A DNA stretch of 64,000 nucleotides from Planctomycetota bacterium (GTDB taxonomy: Bacteria > Planctomycetota > JAJSAM01): contig JAJSAM010000014.1 in the NCBI GenBank assembly GCA_024274785.1, positions 38,988 to 102,987 of the forward strand, read 5' to 3'. Below the pieces are notes generated by a model. It saw only the letters and a list, made by a program, of their open reading frames with translations, was not told where the DNA came from and made no database searches. A program made the translations under genes and the position numbers. Shown piece by piece: positions 25,867 through 35,048 of the stretch; position 1 is the stretch's first letter, and every line of letters begins with the position of its first letter.

Positions 25867-28800
25867 ATGCGCACCACCGTGGCCATGCTTGTATTCCTGC
25901 TTCTTTCGGCCACCGCGTTCGCGGCGCCGCCGAGAGTCGTATCGTCGCAACCGGAGAACGGTACGGTCGGCGTACCGGTGGACATCGGGGTGATCCGCGT
26001 GCTGTTCGACCAGGACATGAACACCGGTTCCTGGACGCTGTGGGGGTCGGACCGCGGGGAGTTGCCACCGCTCGAACCGATCCCCGAGACTCCCTTCACA
26101 AACGACCGGACACTTTCGATCAGGATCGGGACTCTCCTCCCGGGGACGACCTACGCGATCCGGCTCAATCACTCGCCGCGGGGGAAGCGGGGATTCCGGT
26201 CCGCGACGGGAGAACCGCTGCCGGACACCGTGATCGCGTTCCGCACCGCGGAGGGGCAGGATTCATCCGCGCGGGATCCCCTCGACCCGAACCCGTTGCC
26301 TCCTCCCGTGAAGCCCGCCAGGATGGACTTCGGCAAGGTCCGGCCGGATCCCGATCGGCTGTGGACGGTGCTGGTCTACCTGGATGGGGACAACGACATC
26401 GAGTGGTACGCCAACGTGACCCTGAACGACCTGGAGGCCCGTTTTCCGGATCGGGGAGTGGAGATCGTGGTCCTCTTCGACCGGGCGAAAGGGTACGACG
26501 AGAAGGTCGGCAACTGGACCGACACCCGTGCCTTCCGGGTGAGGCGGGGAAGCAGCGCCGACACCTTCGAATCGGAACTCATCGCCAACCTGGGCGAATT
26601 GAACATGGGTTCCGCCGACACGCTGGCTGCGTTCATCTCCGCCGGGCTCAGGACCTTCCCGGCCCGCCGCATCTGTCTCATGTTGTGGGACCACGGGTCG
26701 GGCTGGAGCGACAGCACGGTCGACCTGGATGCGCCGGGCTCGAAGAAAAGCCCGGATGAACTGACGCTCCTTGAGACGAGAGACGGCATTGCCCGGGGAC
26801 TGAAGGGTGCGGGGCGCGAGAAGTTCGACCTGCTGAACTTCCACATGTGCCTGATGGGCCAGGTGGAGATCGCGACGGAGATGATGCCCTTCTCCGACAC
26901 CATGGTCGCGTCGGAGGCGATGATCCCCTGTTCGGTCGTACCCTTCGGCAACCTGATGACGATCCTCTCCGGGCAGCCGGATCCGCGCGCCGCCGCCGCG
27001 GGGATGGTCGAGGTCTATCGGCAGACCTACCGCGCCAAAAAGGATGAAGGTTCTACCGCGTCGGCGGTCGATCTCACCCGGCTCCCCCCTCTGCTCGACG
27101 CCATCGATGCCGTGGCGGTTCGTCTCACCGGCGTCGTCGACCGGGCCTGGCCCACGCTGTCCCGTTCGCTCTTCTTCTCCGAGAACTACATGGGGCGCGC
27201 GGACTACCGGATGGGGGCTCATGCCACTTCGAGCATCGACCTCATCGACGCGCTCCGGCGGATGCGCGCCAACATGGAGAACTTTCCGGCGGAAGAAGAG
27301 TACCGGCAACTCGAGCGGGCGCTCGATGCGTGCCTCCTCGACAACTACACCGGCCATCGCTGGAGGTTGAGCCAGGGGCTCGCGATCTACGGTCCGGTTC
27401 GCGCTGAGATGTTGAATTCGGCCTATCGCCAGACCGCGTTCGCGAAGAGGGGTCCGTGGCTCGAGTTCCTCGACCGGGTGCACGTCGTGCAGAAGCAGAA
27501 CATGAGCCTGCCCGAAGTGAAGGACATCCAGCTCCTCGACGGCCAGGGAAGGCCCACGAAAGAAGTGGTGGGCATGTCCGGCACCCATGTGAAGGTTACG
27601 GTTTCGGGCCGCAACATCCTCTGGGTGCTCGCCCAGCAGGTGAAACACGTGAAGGAGGCCGATGTCGAGGGGATGGCGGTGATGTTCAGGACGTTCGTCG
27701 TGGATCAGCGCTACGAGACACGCAAGCGGGAGATGGCGTCGGAACTCGTCGACATGGTCATGCCGATCTACAACGACGGCGACAACCTGATCGAGAAGGA
27801 GGTGGGGGGGCTCGGCTACCGGGTCACCGACGGGGAGCGGCTGATCGAGGCCACCATCGACTACAGCAACCCCGGTGAGATGCGACTCGCGCGGGTACCG
27901 GCGATCTACAGCCACCCCACGCAGGGCAAGTTCCGCTGCGACATCATGTTCGACGTCAACTGGTCCCGGGGAGCGTACATCGTCGGCTACACCCCGGTCT
28001 CCGGCGGCGGCTTCATGCCGAAGAAGTTCCTGCCCGAATCGGACGCGGAGATCACCCTGCTCTACGAGGTGATCACCGAGAAGGACGGGTTGAAGCTGCT
28101 TCCGACCGCAACGGTCAAGTGGGGGCGGGGGCTCTCGCTGATCCCGGTGTTCGAGGATCCCGGCCGCTACGGCATGGTGATCGCGGCGGAGTCGATCGAG
28201 GGTTCCGCCGGCAGCAAGATGGTGGTCTGGGAGCAGAAGAGCAATCCTCAGTTCGACGACCTGGTGAAGCGGGGTGGGCGGTTCGAGCCGAAAGATCTCT
28301 ACGGTGAGTGGGACCTCCTGAACGGGGTCATGCCGGAGGGCGCCACCCAGCTTCGCTTCGACAAGACCGATATCACCGCGCGGTTCGGCCCGGATTCGGA
28401 GAACCGGAAGCTCACACTCTACGAGTTCAAGTCACCAACCCGGGACATGCCGAACGGTGTGGTCTTCGTCGAGACGCGGGCCGCGCCCTGCCTGATCTAT
28501 TTCGCAAGAGACGATCGCGGTGAGTGGCAGCGCAACGAGATGCATATCGCCTTCCACCTGCCGAGCCAGGGTGCAGACCAGTTCCTGTTGAAGGATGTGT
28601 TCATGGGGAAGGTCTACCTGCTCGTTCGCAAGGGCGGTGTTCCCCGCCGTCAACCCCCGCCGCCACCAGAGCAGCAGTCACCAGAGCGGCAGCCACCGCA
28701 GCGGGAGCCGGCCGCCCCCACCGGACTGGTGGGGACCTGGCGGACCGCGGATCAGGGAATGGTCATCGTGTTCGGTGCCAGAGACTACAAGGTCTACCTC

Positions 28801-28968
28801 GCCGGCAGCCTGGCGGACCAGGGGGTCTACGGTGTGGAAGGCAACGTCATCCGCGCGCGGACCGCCAAGGGAACCACCGAAGAGGTCGTCTTCACACTGA
28901 ACGGGAATCAACTGACCCTGACCTGGCGCTCGAGCGGCACGGTGATCCAGTTCTCCCGATCGAGGTAA
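25867..28968 (+). CDS. secreted C11 (clostripain-family) peptidase, copy 2
   Basis: The 1033-residue product is collinear with the preceding gene: signal peptide (SATAFA-APP), Ig-like domain, Pro-rich linker, C11 domain with His276 (LMLWDHGSGW) and Cys328 (FHMCLMGQVE), long beta-rich region, Gln/Pro-rich linker (about 930-955), and C-terminal lipocalin-like module (LVGTWRTADQGMVIVFG). Both dyad residues are intact, so both copies should be active. The ATG at 25867 follows GGGGAGG. It is followed by repeat family A copy 3 and is convergent with the propeller protein gene. Confidence 0.85.
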   Translation: MRTTVAMLVFLLLSATAFAAPPRVVSSQPENGTVGVPVDIGVIRVLFDQDMNTGSWTLWGSDRGELPPLEPIPETPFTNDRTLSIRIGTLLPGTTYAIRLNHSPRGKRGFRSATGEPLPDTVIAFRTAEGQDSSARDPLDPNPLPPPVKPARMDFGKVRPDPDRLWTVLVYLDGDNDIEWYANVTLNDLEARFPDRGVEIVVLFDRAKGYDEKVGNWTDTRAFRVRRGSSADTFESELIANLGELNMGSADTLAAFISAGLRTFPARRICLMLWDHGSGWSDSTVDLDAPGSKKSPDELTLLETRDGIARGLKGAGREKFDLLNFHMCLMGQVEIATEMMPFSDTMVASEAMIPCSVVPFGNLMTILSGQPDPRAAAAGMVEVYRQTYRAKKDEGSTASAVDLTRLPPLLDAIDAVAVRLTGVVDRAWPTLSRSLFFSENYMGRADYRMGAHATSSIDLIDALRRMRANMENFPAEEEYRQLERALDACLLDNYTGHRWRLSQGLAIYGPVRAEMLNSAYRQTAFAKRGPWLEFLDRVHVVQKQNMSLPEVKDIQLLDGQGRPTKEVVGMSGTHVKVTVSGRNILWVLAQQVKHVKEADVEGMAVMFRTFVVDQRYETRKREMASELVDMVMPIYNDGDNLIEKEVGGLGYRVTDGERLIEATIDYSNPGEMRLARVPAIYSHPTQGKFRCDIMFDVNWSRGAYIVGYTPVSGGGFMPKKFLPESDAEITLLYEVITEKDGLKLLPTATVKWGRGLSLIPVFEDPGRYGMVIAAESIEGSAGSKMVVWEQKSNPQFDDLVKRGGRFEPKDLYGEWDLLNGVMPEGATQLRFDKTDITARFGPDSENRKLTLYEFKSPTRDMPNGVVFVETRAAPCLIYFARDDRGEWQRNEMHIAFHLPSQGADQFLLKDVFMGKVYLLVRKGGVPRRQPPPPPEQQSPERQPPQREPAAPTGLVGTWRTADQGMVIVFGARDYKVYLAGSLADQGVYGVEGNVIRARTAKGTTEEVVFTLNGNQLTLTWRSSGTVIQFSRSR

Positions 28969-28977
28969 CGGCTCGGC

Positions 28978-29128
28978 GGGGCCCGTGAAAGAACAGCGTT
29001 GTCGGGCGGAATGCGCCCGCCCGGCAATGCGCGAGGGGGGCGCAACCTTGCTGGTTTCAACAGACGGGCAACGCGGCCGGGCGGGACGCGGCTGCTCTCG
29101 AATCCCGTGGTTATTCCTGCGCGGCCTC
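28978..29128 (+). repeat. dispersed repeat family A, copy 3
   Basis: It shares GGGGGGCGCAACCTTGCTGG and the following CAACGCGGCCGGGCGGGA-type stretch with the other copies. It starts GGGGCCCGTGAAAGAACAG and ends ATTCCTGCGCGGCC, an imperfect inverted match. It fills the gap between two convergent genes and may terminate both. Confidence 0.7.
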
Positions 29129-32119
29129 CTACTCCGGGTAGCGGCCCCAGGCCGGCTGGCCGCTGCGGCCGTCGTTGGTCAGGCGCCGGGGGTTCTTGCC
29201 GTCTGCTCCGACGACGCAGATGTCGGACGTGACGTTGAGCTTCGGGATGTCCAGGACACCCAGGACCGGCCCCTTGCCCGTGACGAGCTGGAAGGCGATC
29301 CCTTCATTGTAAGGTGACCACGATGGATAGGTGGGGCACTGGTTCTCGCCCAGGTTCGTCAACGGACGGGAAGCTCCGCCCTCGAAGTTCACGACGTGGA
29401 GGTTCCCCTTGATGTTCGTGGTCATGAAGTAACGGACGAACACCAGTTGGCGCCCATCCGGAGACCAGGCCGGGGAGACGTTCCCCCAGGTGCCCTGGCC
29501 GAGGACCCGGTCGCCCGGCACCAGCACCCGGGGCTCCGCCTTGCCCTTGAGGAAGCCCTCGAGGGACATCACCGCGAGAGATTCCATGCCGGGCATTCCC
29601 ATCGCGAAGGCGATCCACTTGCCGTCGGGGGACAGCCGCGGGTCCTTGGCGAACGCGCCGCCGTGCTTCGTCGGCTCCCACAGGGCGACGAGCTGCCCGT
29701 CCTCCGTTCGCACTGCGGCGACGGTATCAAAACCCTTGCCGTAGCCCAGCCGGTCGAACTCGTAGTCGTTGCCCTTGCCGTCGATTCCTCCCGACGATCT
29801 CCTCGGCTCCGCCTTGCCGTAGAACGCATGCTGGGAAAGACACACGATGTACTTCCCGTCGGGGGTGATGCTGGGGTAGGAGGCCAGGTAGTTGCCCTCG
29901 GACAGGCTGGCATTCACCGAGACCGTGCCTCCGGGGGGAACGTCCACTATCCTCAATGCACCTTCGTGCCTGGTGATCCAGAACTTCACCCAGATCTTGC
30001 CGGCGGGAATGTCCTTGATCAGCGACCCGCCCTTCCGGCGGCCCCCCCCGGACTTGTCGTTCCCGCCCTGCCAGGCGACGAAGTACTTGCGATCGCCCTT
30101 GCCGGGAACGTCGTCGACCGAGAACTCGATGTTCCCCGTCTTTCCGGTCTTCGCCGGAGACCTCGAATTCCCGGTGACCCGGGTGAAGTCGGACTTGTTC
30201 GTGTTGCGCATCCAGACATCCATGAAGAGCGCGCTATTCCAGTTCGCGAAGTCCGATGCGCAGAGAAGGGTGAGCCCGTCCGGCGACCACCATGGGTCCT
30301 GGACCGAGGTGTATTGAGCCTTGGTGTCCGAGTCCCAGATGGGCCCCGTCCGGAACCTGCCGAAGTAGTAGCAGTAGAGCTTCGGCAGGATGATCTCGGG
30401 AACGGGGCTGCCGGCCGGGAGCTTTCGCACCTGGTAACGGGTAAACAGAATCGAACCGCGAAGGCGGTTTTCGCGCGGCACGTCCTCCCCCGTATCCTGC
30501 CTCTTGAGGGGGATCTTCCGGCCTTCGAGTTCGACTTCGATCGTATCCGCATTCAGCACCTGAAACGGAACCCGGAGCGACTCCGCGGCGCCGTCCTGGG
30601 TGACGATCAGGTTGCTCCCCTCAGTCGTCCAGGAGCCTTCCGCGGACTCGTTGCCTTCCTTCGAACCCGCCCGGTAGAGGTAGCGCCTGTCGCGGAACAG
30701 TACCAGCGTGACCCATTTGTCCTCGGTGCTCCAGTGCCAAGTGCCGACGATCGATGCGTTTCCGGAGGGCGAGGGCGAGGGCGGTGCCGGCGGTGGTGAG
30801 CCATCGCCGCCGACCCGCTTCAGCGAGAACCAGCCCTCACCCAGATCCAGGGAGAGCTGCTCGTTGCTGTCGAGGCGGTAGCTGGCGGTGATGGGCCTCG
30901 AGTTCCCCTCCGCGAGGATCTCCAGTTTGCCGCCACTGGCTTTCCAGGTGCCCTTTGCGTTCTTCTCGCCCTGCGGACTGCGTGAGGAATAGGTGTAGGT
31001 GCCGTCGGCGTTCAGCTTGAGTTCGACCACGCCCTGCTCCGCGGTGAGCCGCCAATGACCGATGAGTGAGGGCTCCGCCGATGGCGGGCGTGGGGGTGGT
31101 GGTCGATCGCCGCCGACCCGCGTGAACGGGATCCAGTCTCCGCCCATGTTGATCGAGAGCCGGTTTGCGGATTCGAGCCGGTAGTCGGAGATGAGTGGCT
31201 CGGTCTTGCCCTCCTCCCGGATCGTCAGTTTGCCGTTCGCCGCGGTCCAGGTTCCCCTCGTCCGGTCTTCGCCGTCCGGTCCCCGTTCGTAGTAGAGATA
31301 CGTGCCGTCGGCATTGAGCTTCACCTGCACCTCGCCGTTACCTGCGGTGTACTTCCAGTGACCGATCAGGCCCCCGGTGACCGGCGCGGGGGGCTTCCTC
31401 GCGGCCCCGGTGGTGAAGATGACCTGGAACGGCTGGACCGGCTTGTCGTTCGCCGCGGAGACGAAGCCGAAGCGACCGGGACCGTTCACCCCGACGCCGT
31501 AGGTCGTGTTCCCCTCGAGCTCGACTGGAATGACGAGCGTCTGCGGGTCGTGAAGGAAGGGCTGCTTCCCGGGGACGTAGCCGAGCGGCCTGGTGCCCGC
31601 CAGGCGGACGAGGCTCATCCGTCCGGCCTTCACCTCCTCCGAAAAGTGGATGACGATGCGCTCGGTGGTGGGATCGACCCCGGTCTCGCCGGTGTTGGGC
31701 TCCGTTCCCACCACGACCGGGAATCCGTCGCCCACGGTGAAACTGAGCGATGTCGGCGCAAGCGGAACTCCCGTTGCACTTTTGAACCCATGGTGTTTTG
31801 CACTGTTCAGTCCGACCGCATAGGTCTTGCCGACGACCATCCCCTTCACCGGCAGGAAGAAGGTCCGCTCGTTGAACCACTTGACGTCGCCCTTGATCGC
31901 CGGGAACTCTCCCCGGTCGGAGAGCACGAACGAGTGAGACCCCTGGTCCATGGCCCGGTCGAAGACCAGGAGGATCCCGCCCAAACGTGCCGGAATCCCC
32001 ACGCTGCCGTCGGCCGGGTTCGATGCCAAAAGGACCGGTGCATCCGCGGCCATGACCGGGACACTGCCGAAAACCGCTGCCGCCAGGAGAAGCAGCATTA
32101 CCCCCCACATCTTCCGCAT
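29129..32119 (-). CDS. secreted multidomain protein: Ig-like, three lipocalin-like repeats, TolB-like propeller
   Basis: The 996-residue protein has a signal peptide (PVMA-ADA) and two SbsA/Big_5-type Ig-like domains (about 25-245). The first is clearly related to that of the C11 peptidases. Next come three repeats of a GxWxxT... module (GLIGHWKYTAGNGEVQVKLN, SLIGHWRLTAEQGVVELKLN, SIVGTWHWSTEDKWVTLVLF), related to the C-terminal module of the peptidases. A WD40/TolB-type beta-propeller follows, with WWSPDGLTLL, ITPDGKYIV, LSPDGKWIAF and AWSPDGRQLVF blades. AGGAGG lies 9 bp before the ATG. The likely role is extracellular protein or carbohydrate binding; no catalytic motif was seen. Confidence 0.78.
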   Translation of the reverse strand: MRKMWGVMLLLLAAAVFGSVPVMAADAPVLLASNPADGSVGIPARLGGILLVFDRAMDQGSHSFVLSDRGEFPAIKGDVKWFNERTFFLPVKGMVVGKTYAVGLNSAKHHGFKSATGVPLAPTSLSFTVGDGFPVVVGTEPNTGETGVDPTTERIVIHFSEEVKAGRMSLVRLAGTRPLGYVPGKQPFLHDPQTLVIPVELEGNTTYGVGVNGPGRFGFVSAANDKPVQPFQVIFTTGAARKPPAPVTGGLIGHWKYTAGNGEVQVKLNADGTYLYYERGPDGEDRTRGTWTAANGKLTIREEGKTEPLISDYRLESANRLSINMGGDWIPFTRVGGDRPPPPRPPSAEPSLIGHWRLTAEQGVVELKLNADGTYTYSSRSPQGEKNAKGTWKASGGKLEILAEGNSRPITASYRLDSNEQLSLDLGEGWFSLKRVGGDGSPPPAPPSPSPSGNASIVGTWHWSTEDKWVTLVLFRDRRYLYRAGSKEGNESAEGSWTTEGSNLIVTQDGAAESLRVPFQVLNADTIEVELEGRKIPLKRQDTGEDVPRENRLRGSILFTRYQVRKLPAGSPVPEIILPKLYCYYFGRFRTGPIWDSDTKAQYTSVQDPWWSPDGLTLLCASDFANWNSALFMDVWMRNTNKSDFTRVTGNSRSPAKTGKTGNIEFSVDDVPGKGDRKYFVAWQGGNDKSGGGRRKGGSLIKDIPAGKIWVKFWITRHEGALRIVDVPPGGTVSVNASLSEGNYLASYPSITPDGKYIVCLSQHAFYGKAEPRRSSGGIDGKGNDYEFDRLGYGKGFDTVAAVRTEDGQLVALWEPTKHGGAFAKDPRLSPDGKWIAFAMGMPGMESLAVMSLEGFLKGKAEPRVLVPGDRVLGQGTWGNVSPAWSPDGRQLVFVRYFMTTNIKGNLHVVNFEGGASRPLTNLGENQCPTYPSWSPYNEGIAFQLVTGKGPVLGVLDIPKLNVTSDICVVGADGKNPRRLTNDGRSGQPAWGRYPE

Positions 32120-32444
32120 TTTTGATACCTCCTGAATGAACGCCCGTCACAGGTACCTGAATCGTAGCGTCTGGCGGTTTTGACTGCGATGGGAATCCCG
32201 ACTTGTGCAATCCGGATTGCTGCGACTTTTCCGGGCCCCCACTCTGCTCCATCCACCATTGCCAGTGAGTATTCTCCGCCGTCGCGGCGAACGCGGTCAT
32301 GGGCGGCGCGGGCCTCGATGGGGTCTTCAGAGTCAGGGATCTGCCGTATGAAATCGGTCGGAGAATACCCACCTGGCGTGGTCTCCTGAACGGGTCCGGA
32401 ATGCCGGGTATCTCCGGCAAACGGTGACACTGAAAGGAACCCCG
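32120..32444 (+). other. 325-bp region between divergent genes
   Basis: It holds the ribosome-binding site of the propeller gene at its left end. A 10-bp perfect inverted repeat, GTATTCTCCG at 32269-32278 and CGGAGAATAC at 32359-32368, is separated by 80 bp and could bound a small decayed element. A minus-strand open frame across it (32098-32430) lacks a ribosome-binding site and was not called. Promoters for both genes must lie here, but none is convincing. Confidence 0.5.
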
Positions 32445-32885
32445 GTGAACGACGAACTCGGCGAATACAAGCACGGCGTGAACCCCCTCAATCGGGCCAC
32501 CTTGAAATGGGAGCGGGATCTCTATTTCACCGCCACCACCCCCCGCGGCTACGACCTCGAGTTCGATGCCCGGGTGGAGTGGGGTTGCATGCCGGTGGAA
32601 GGGTTGCTCATGAGCGTGGCGGGCTGCATGGCCATCGACATCGTTTCGATTCTCAAGAAGATGCACGCGGCGCCGGAGACCTTCTCCATGGAGATCGAGG
32701 GCGAGCGCAACCCCGAGCCGCCGCAGCGCTACCACCGCATCCACATGATCCTGAACCTCACCGGCAAGGACGTCACCCGCGAGAAGGCCGAGCGGGCCGC
32801 CGATCTTTCCAGGGACAAGTACTGCTCGGTGCTCCATTCGCTGAAGGACGACATCGAGGTGGTGGTGGAGATCCGCATCGACTGA
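32445..32885 (+). CDS. OsmC family protein
   Basis: This 146-residue protein is of OsmC/YhfA type: NRATLKWERDLYFTATTPRG, then PVEGLLMSVAGCMAIDIVSI with the first Cys on the central helix, then DLSRDKYCSVLHSL with the second. Cysteine placement fits thiol-dependent hydroperoxide reduction, although many members are uncharacterised. I chose the GTG at 32445, preceded by AAAGGAA, over an in-frame GTG at 32424. It is only distantly related to the OsmC protein at 752-1198. A strong hairpin follows the stop. Confidence 0.82.
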   Translation: MNDELGEYKHGVNPLNRATLKWERDLYFTATTPRGYDLEFDARVEWGCMPVEGLLMSVAGCMAIDIVSILKKMHAAPETFSMEIEGERNPEPPQRYHRIHMILNLTGKDVTREKAERAADLSRDKYCSVLHSLKDDIEVVVEIRID

Positions 32886-32910
32886 TGCCTGTCCCCGGGG
32901 CGGGGATCAC

Positions 32911-32960
32911 ACTCTCAGGGCCCGTCTCGAATGACTGCCGCATTCGAGACGAGCCCTCAG
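32911..32960 (+). terminator. long imperfect palindrome after the OsmC gene
   Basis: CTCAGGGCCCGTCTCGAATG and its near-complement (two mismatches) form a 20-bp stem around a 7-nt loop, 26 bp after the stop codon. There is no U-tract, so it is not a canonical intrinsic terminator. The arm GGGCCCGTCT resembles the ends of repeat family A, and it could be a solo remnant of that element. Confidence 0.5.
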
Positions 32961-33065
32961 CCGGGCAGGCGGCCGCTGGTGGTCCTGCGTGGACGAGGCG
33001 GAGTTCGCTCCTCCGGATTGCGTTTCCCGACGATTGAATCCACGTCGCGGTTTCCCGGGGATAGG

Positions 33066-34943
33066 ATGGGACGCGGTCAAACCATGCGAATCCGTCTGAG
33101 CGCACTCCTGGTCTGCCTGCTCTTCGCCACCGTCGCCTATCCACACGACGGGGAGCGTCCCACTGTGATTCCCGGTCCCGGTGACTTTCCCCGGGGGGAA
33201 GTCGACGTTCCACGCCGGCCCGGCGATCCGAGCTCCGATTTCCCCGAGCCCAACCGGCCCGGAACCGGTCCGATCGAAGGGCCGCTTCCCGGGACCCGGG
33301 TCCCCCGCCCCCGGCAGCCCGATCGCCCGGGAATTCCGAAACGGGGCGGCAAGCCCCGCCCCGCCTCCGAGACGAACTCCCCGGAACACTGGTCCACCTG
33401 GTGGATGCTGAACCGGGAGCGTTTCACGGACCTCCGCAGCCGCCGGGAGACTCGCGGCCGGGCGCTGCGCTCCGGCGGTGCTCCGCATTTCTTTGGAGAA
33501 GGTTCCCCACGAAACGTCCGGCCGGAGCCGCGCCGGGATGCTCTCGCCGCGGCGCTGACCGTGATCGAGCAGGCCTGCCGGGATCCCGACCAGCACGTCG
33601 CTACCAGCGCGATCATCGCCCTCGGCAAGTCCGGCCACGCGCGGGCGGTCCCGCTCCTCATCCGGATCGGCAATGACGCGGGGCGGCGCCGGGTGGAGCG
33701 CGAAGCGGCGCTGCTCGCGCTCGGGATGCTGGGGTTGAAGGTCGACGAGGTCCGGGATGCGCTCGCCATCGCGCTCGGTGAGAACGAGCGCCCCGTGGGA
33801 GAGCGCACCTCCGCCGCGCTCGGCCTCGGTCTCCTCGGAGATGCCGCGGCGCTGCCGGTGCTGATGCATTACGCCAACTCCACCGGGCGGCAGCGGGATG
33901 TGCCGGCCGCGAGCATCCTGGCGGCGAGCCTGGCCGGCGGCGAGTTTGTGGTGCCGGACTTTTCGCGGGCGGTTTCCGGAAAACCGACGGTCCGCACGAC
34001 CGATCCGCGGATTCGCGCGATGATGGCGGCGGCACTCGGCAAGTGCGGGAGCCGGGAGGCGTTGCCGGCCCTTCGCCGCGCTCTGCATGATCGTGAGAGT
34101 TGGGTTCGCCGGCAGGCCGCGCTGTCGCTGGGAGCGCTGGCCGGTCCGGAGGACGAGGAGGTGGTTGCGGACCTGATTCGACTCCTGGCCTGCGAACGCG
34201 ACTCGACCTTGAAGGGGTACGCGGCCCTGGCCCTTGGTGAGATCGGGTCGGTGGCCGGCGCGGACTCGATTCTCTACCTCTATCGCAAGGGCAGCAGCGT
34301 TGAAGTGCAGTACGCGGCATTGGCTCTCGGGCTCCTGGTGCACGAGGCCGGTTCGCCCGGCGTTCGCGAGAAGATCGTCCCGATGATCCGCGCGGAGTTC
34401 GTGAAGCGCCGCTCCTCGAGTCTTCGCGGTGCGTTGGCCATCGCCCTCGGCCTGGCGCGCGACACGGAAGCAGTTGCCGCCCTGATCGATGTGTACGGGG
34501 ACTCGAGTGACGTGTGGCTTCGGGGGAAGTGCGCCACCTCCCTCGGGATGATCGGGGACGATCGAGCCCGCGAGCCGCTCCGCCGCGGAATCGTGGAGCG
34601 CGGCGACCACCGGGTGACCTGGGACGCCGCGTTCGCCCTCGGCATGATGGCCGATGAGGAGGCCGTGCGGATCCTCATCGAGAAGCTCGCCACCGAGAAG
34701 TCCGAGTACACCCGGGGCGCCGCCGCTCTCGCGCTCGGTTACCTGGTCCCTCCGGAGAAGGCGGGGATGCTCGTCGCGATCCTCGCCGATTCGAAGAACT
34801 CCCATGCGACCCGGACCCTCGCCGCCATCGCTCTCGGACGCGTGGTGGAGAAGGCGAAAGTGCCGACCCTCTCCCGCCTCTCCGATCACCTGGACCCGGG
34901 TCTGCCGGAGGGCTCGGTCCGGAGGGTGCTTCGCATCATGTGA
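33066..34943 (+). CDS. secreted HEAT-repeat protein
   Basis: The 625-residue product has a signal peptide (LSALLVCLLFATVAYP), a Pro/Arg/Gly-rich spacer of about 70 residues, then HEAT/PBS-lyase-type helical repeats to the end. Recurring units such as ATSAIIALGKSGHARAVPLL, RRQAALSLGALAGPED and TRTLAAIALGRVVEKAKVP show the ALG-x-G/L signature. Such solenoids mediate protein contacts; no enzyme motif is visible. The start could be 33066 or 33084 (both ATG, both leave the signal intact). About 105 bp separate it from the selenoprotein candidate, so the two may be expressed together. Confidence 0.78.
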   Translation: MGRGQTMRIRLSALLVCLLFATVAYPHDGERPTVIPGPGDFPRGEVDVPRRPGDPSSDFPEPNRPGTGPIEGPLPGTRVPRPRQPDRPGIPKRGGKPRPASETNSPEHWSTWWMLNRERFTDLRSRRETRGRALRSGGAPHFFGEGSPRNVRPEPRRDALAAALTVIEQACRDPDQHVATSAIIALGKSGHARAVPLLIRIGNDAGRRRVEREAALLALGMLGLKVDEVRDALAIALGENERPVGERTSAALGLGLLGDAAALPVLMHYANSTGRQRDVPAASILAASLAGGEFVVPDFSRAVSGKPTVRTTDPRIRAMMAAALGKCGSREALPALRRALHDRESWVRRQAALSLGALAGPEDEEVVADLIRLLACERDSTLKGYAALALGEIGSVAGADSILYLYRKGSSVEVQYAALALGLLVHEAGSPGVREKIVPMIRAEFVKRRSSSLRGALAIALGLARDTEAVAALIDVYGDSSDVWLRGKCATSLGMIGDDRAREPLRRGIVERGDHRVTWDAAFALGMMADEEAVRILIEKLATEKSEYTRGAAALALGYLVPPEKAGMLVAILADSKNSHATRTLAAIALGRVVEKAKVPTLSRLSDHLDPGLPEGSVRRVLRIM

Positions 34944-35048
34944 CGAACCGGGCGGACGCCGGGTGGATTATCGGGTGGAGCTTGCACGAGCTCGCGGATA
35001 CCCTGCACCGCACTGTCGCGGGGTTTTCCGGCATCACGGAGGGAAGCG

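Noticed and set aside
32098..32430. Minus-strand frame of 110 codons between the propeller and OsmC genes
   Set aside because: The composition is partly protein-like, but there is no ribosome-binding site. It overlaps the propeller gene start and spans an inverted repeat. It was kept only as a note on the intergenic region.
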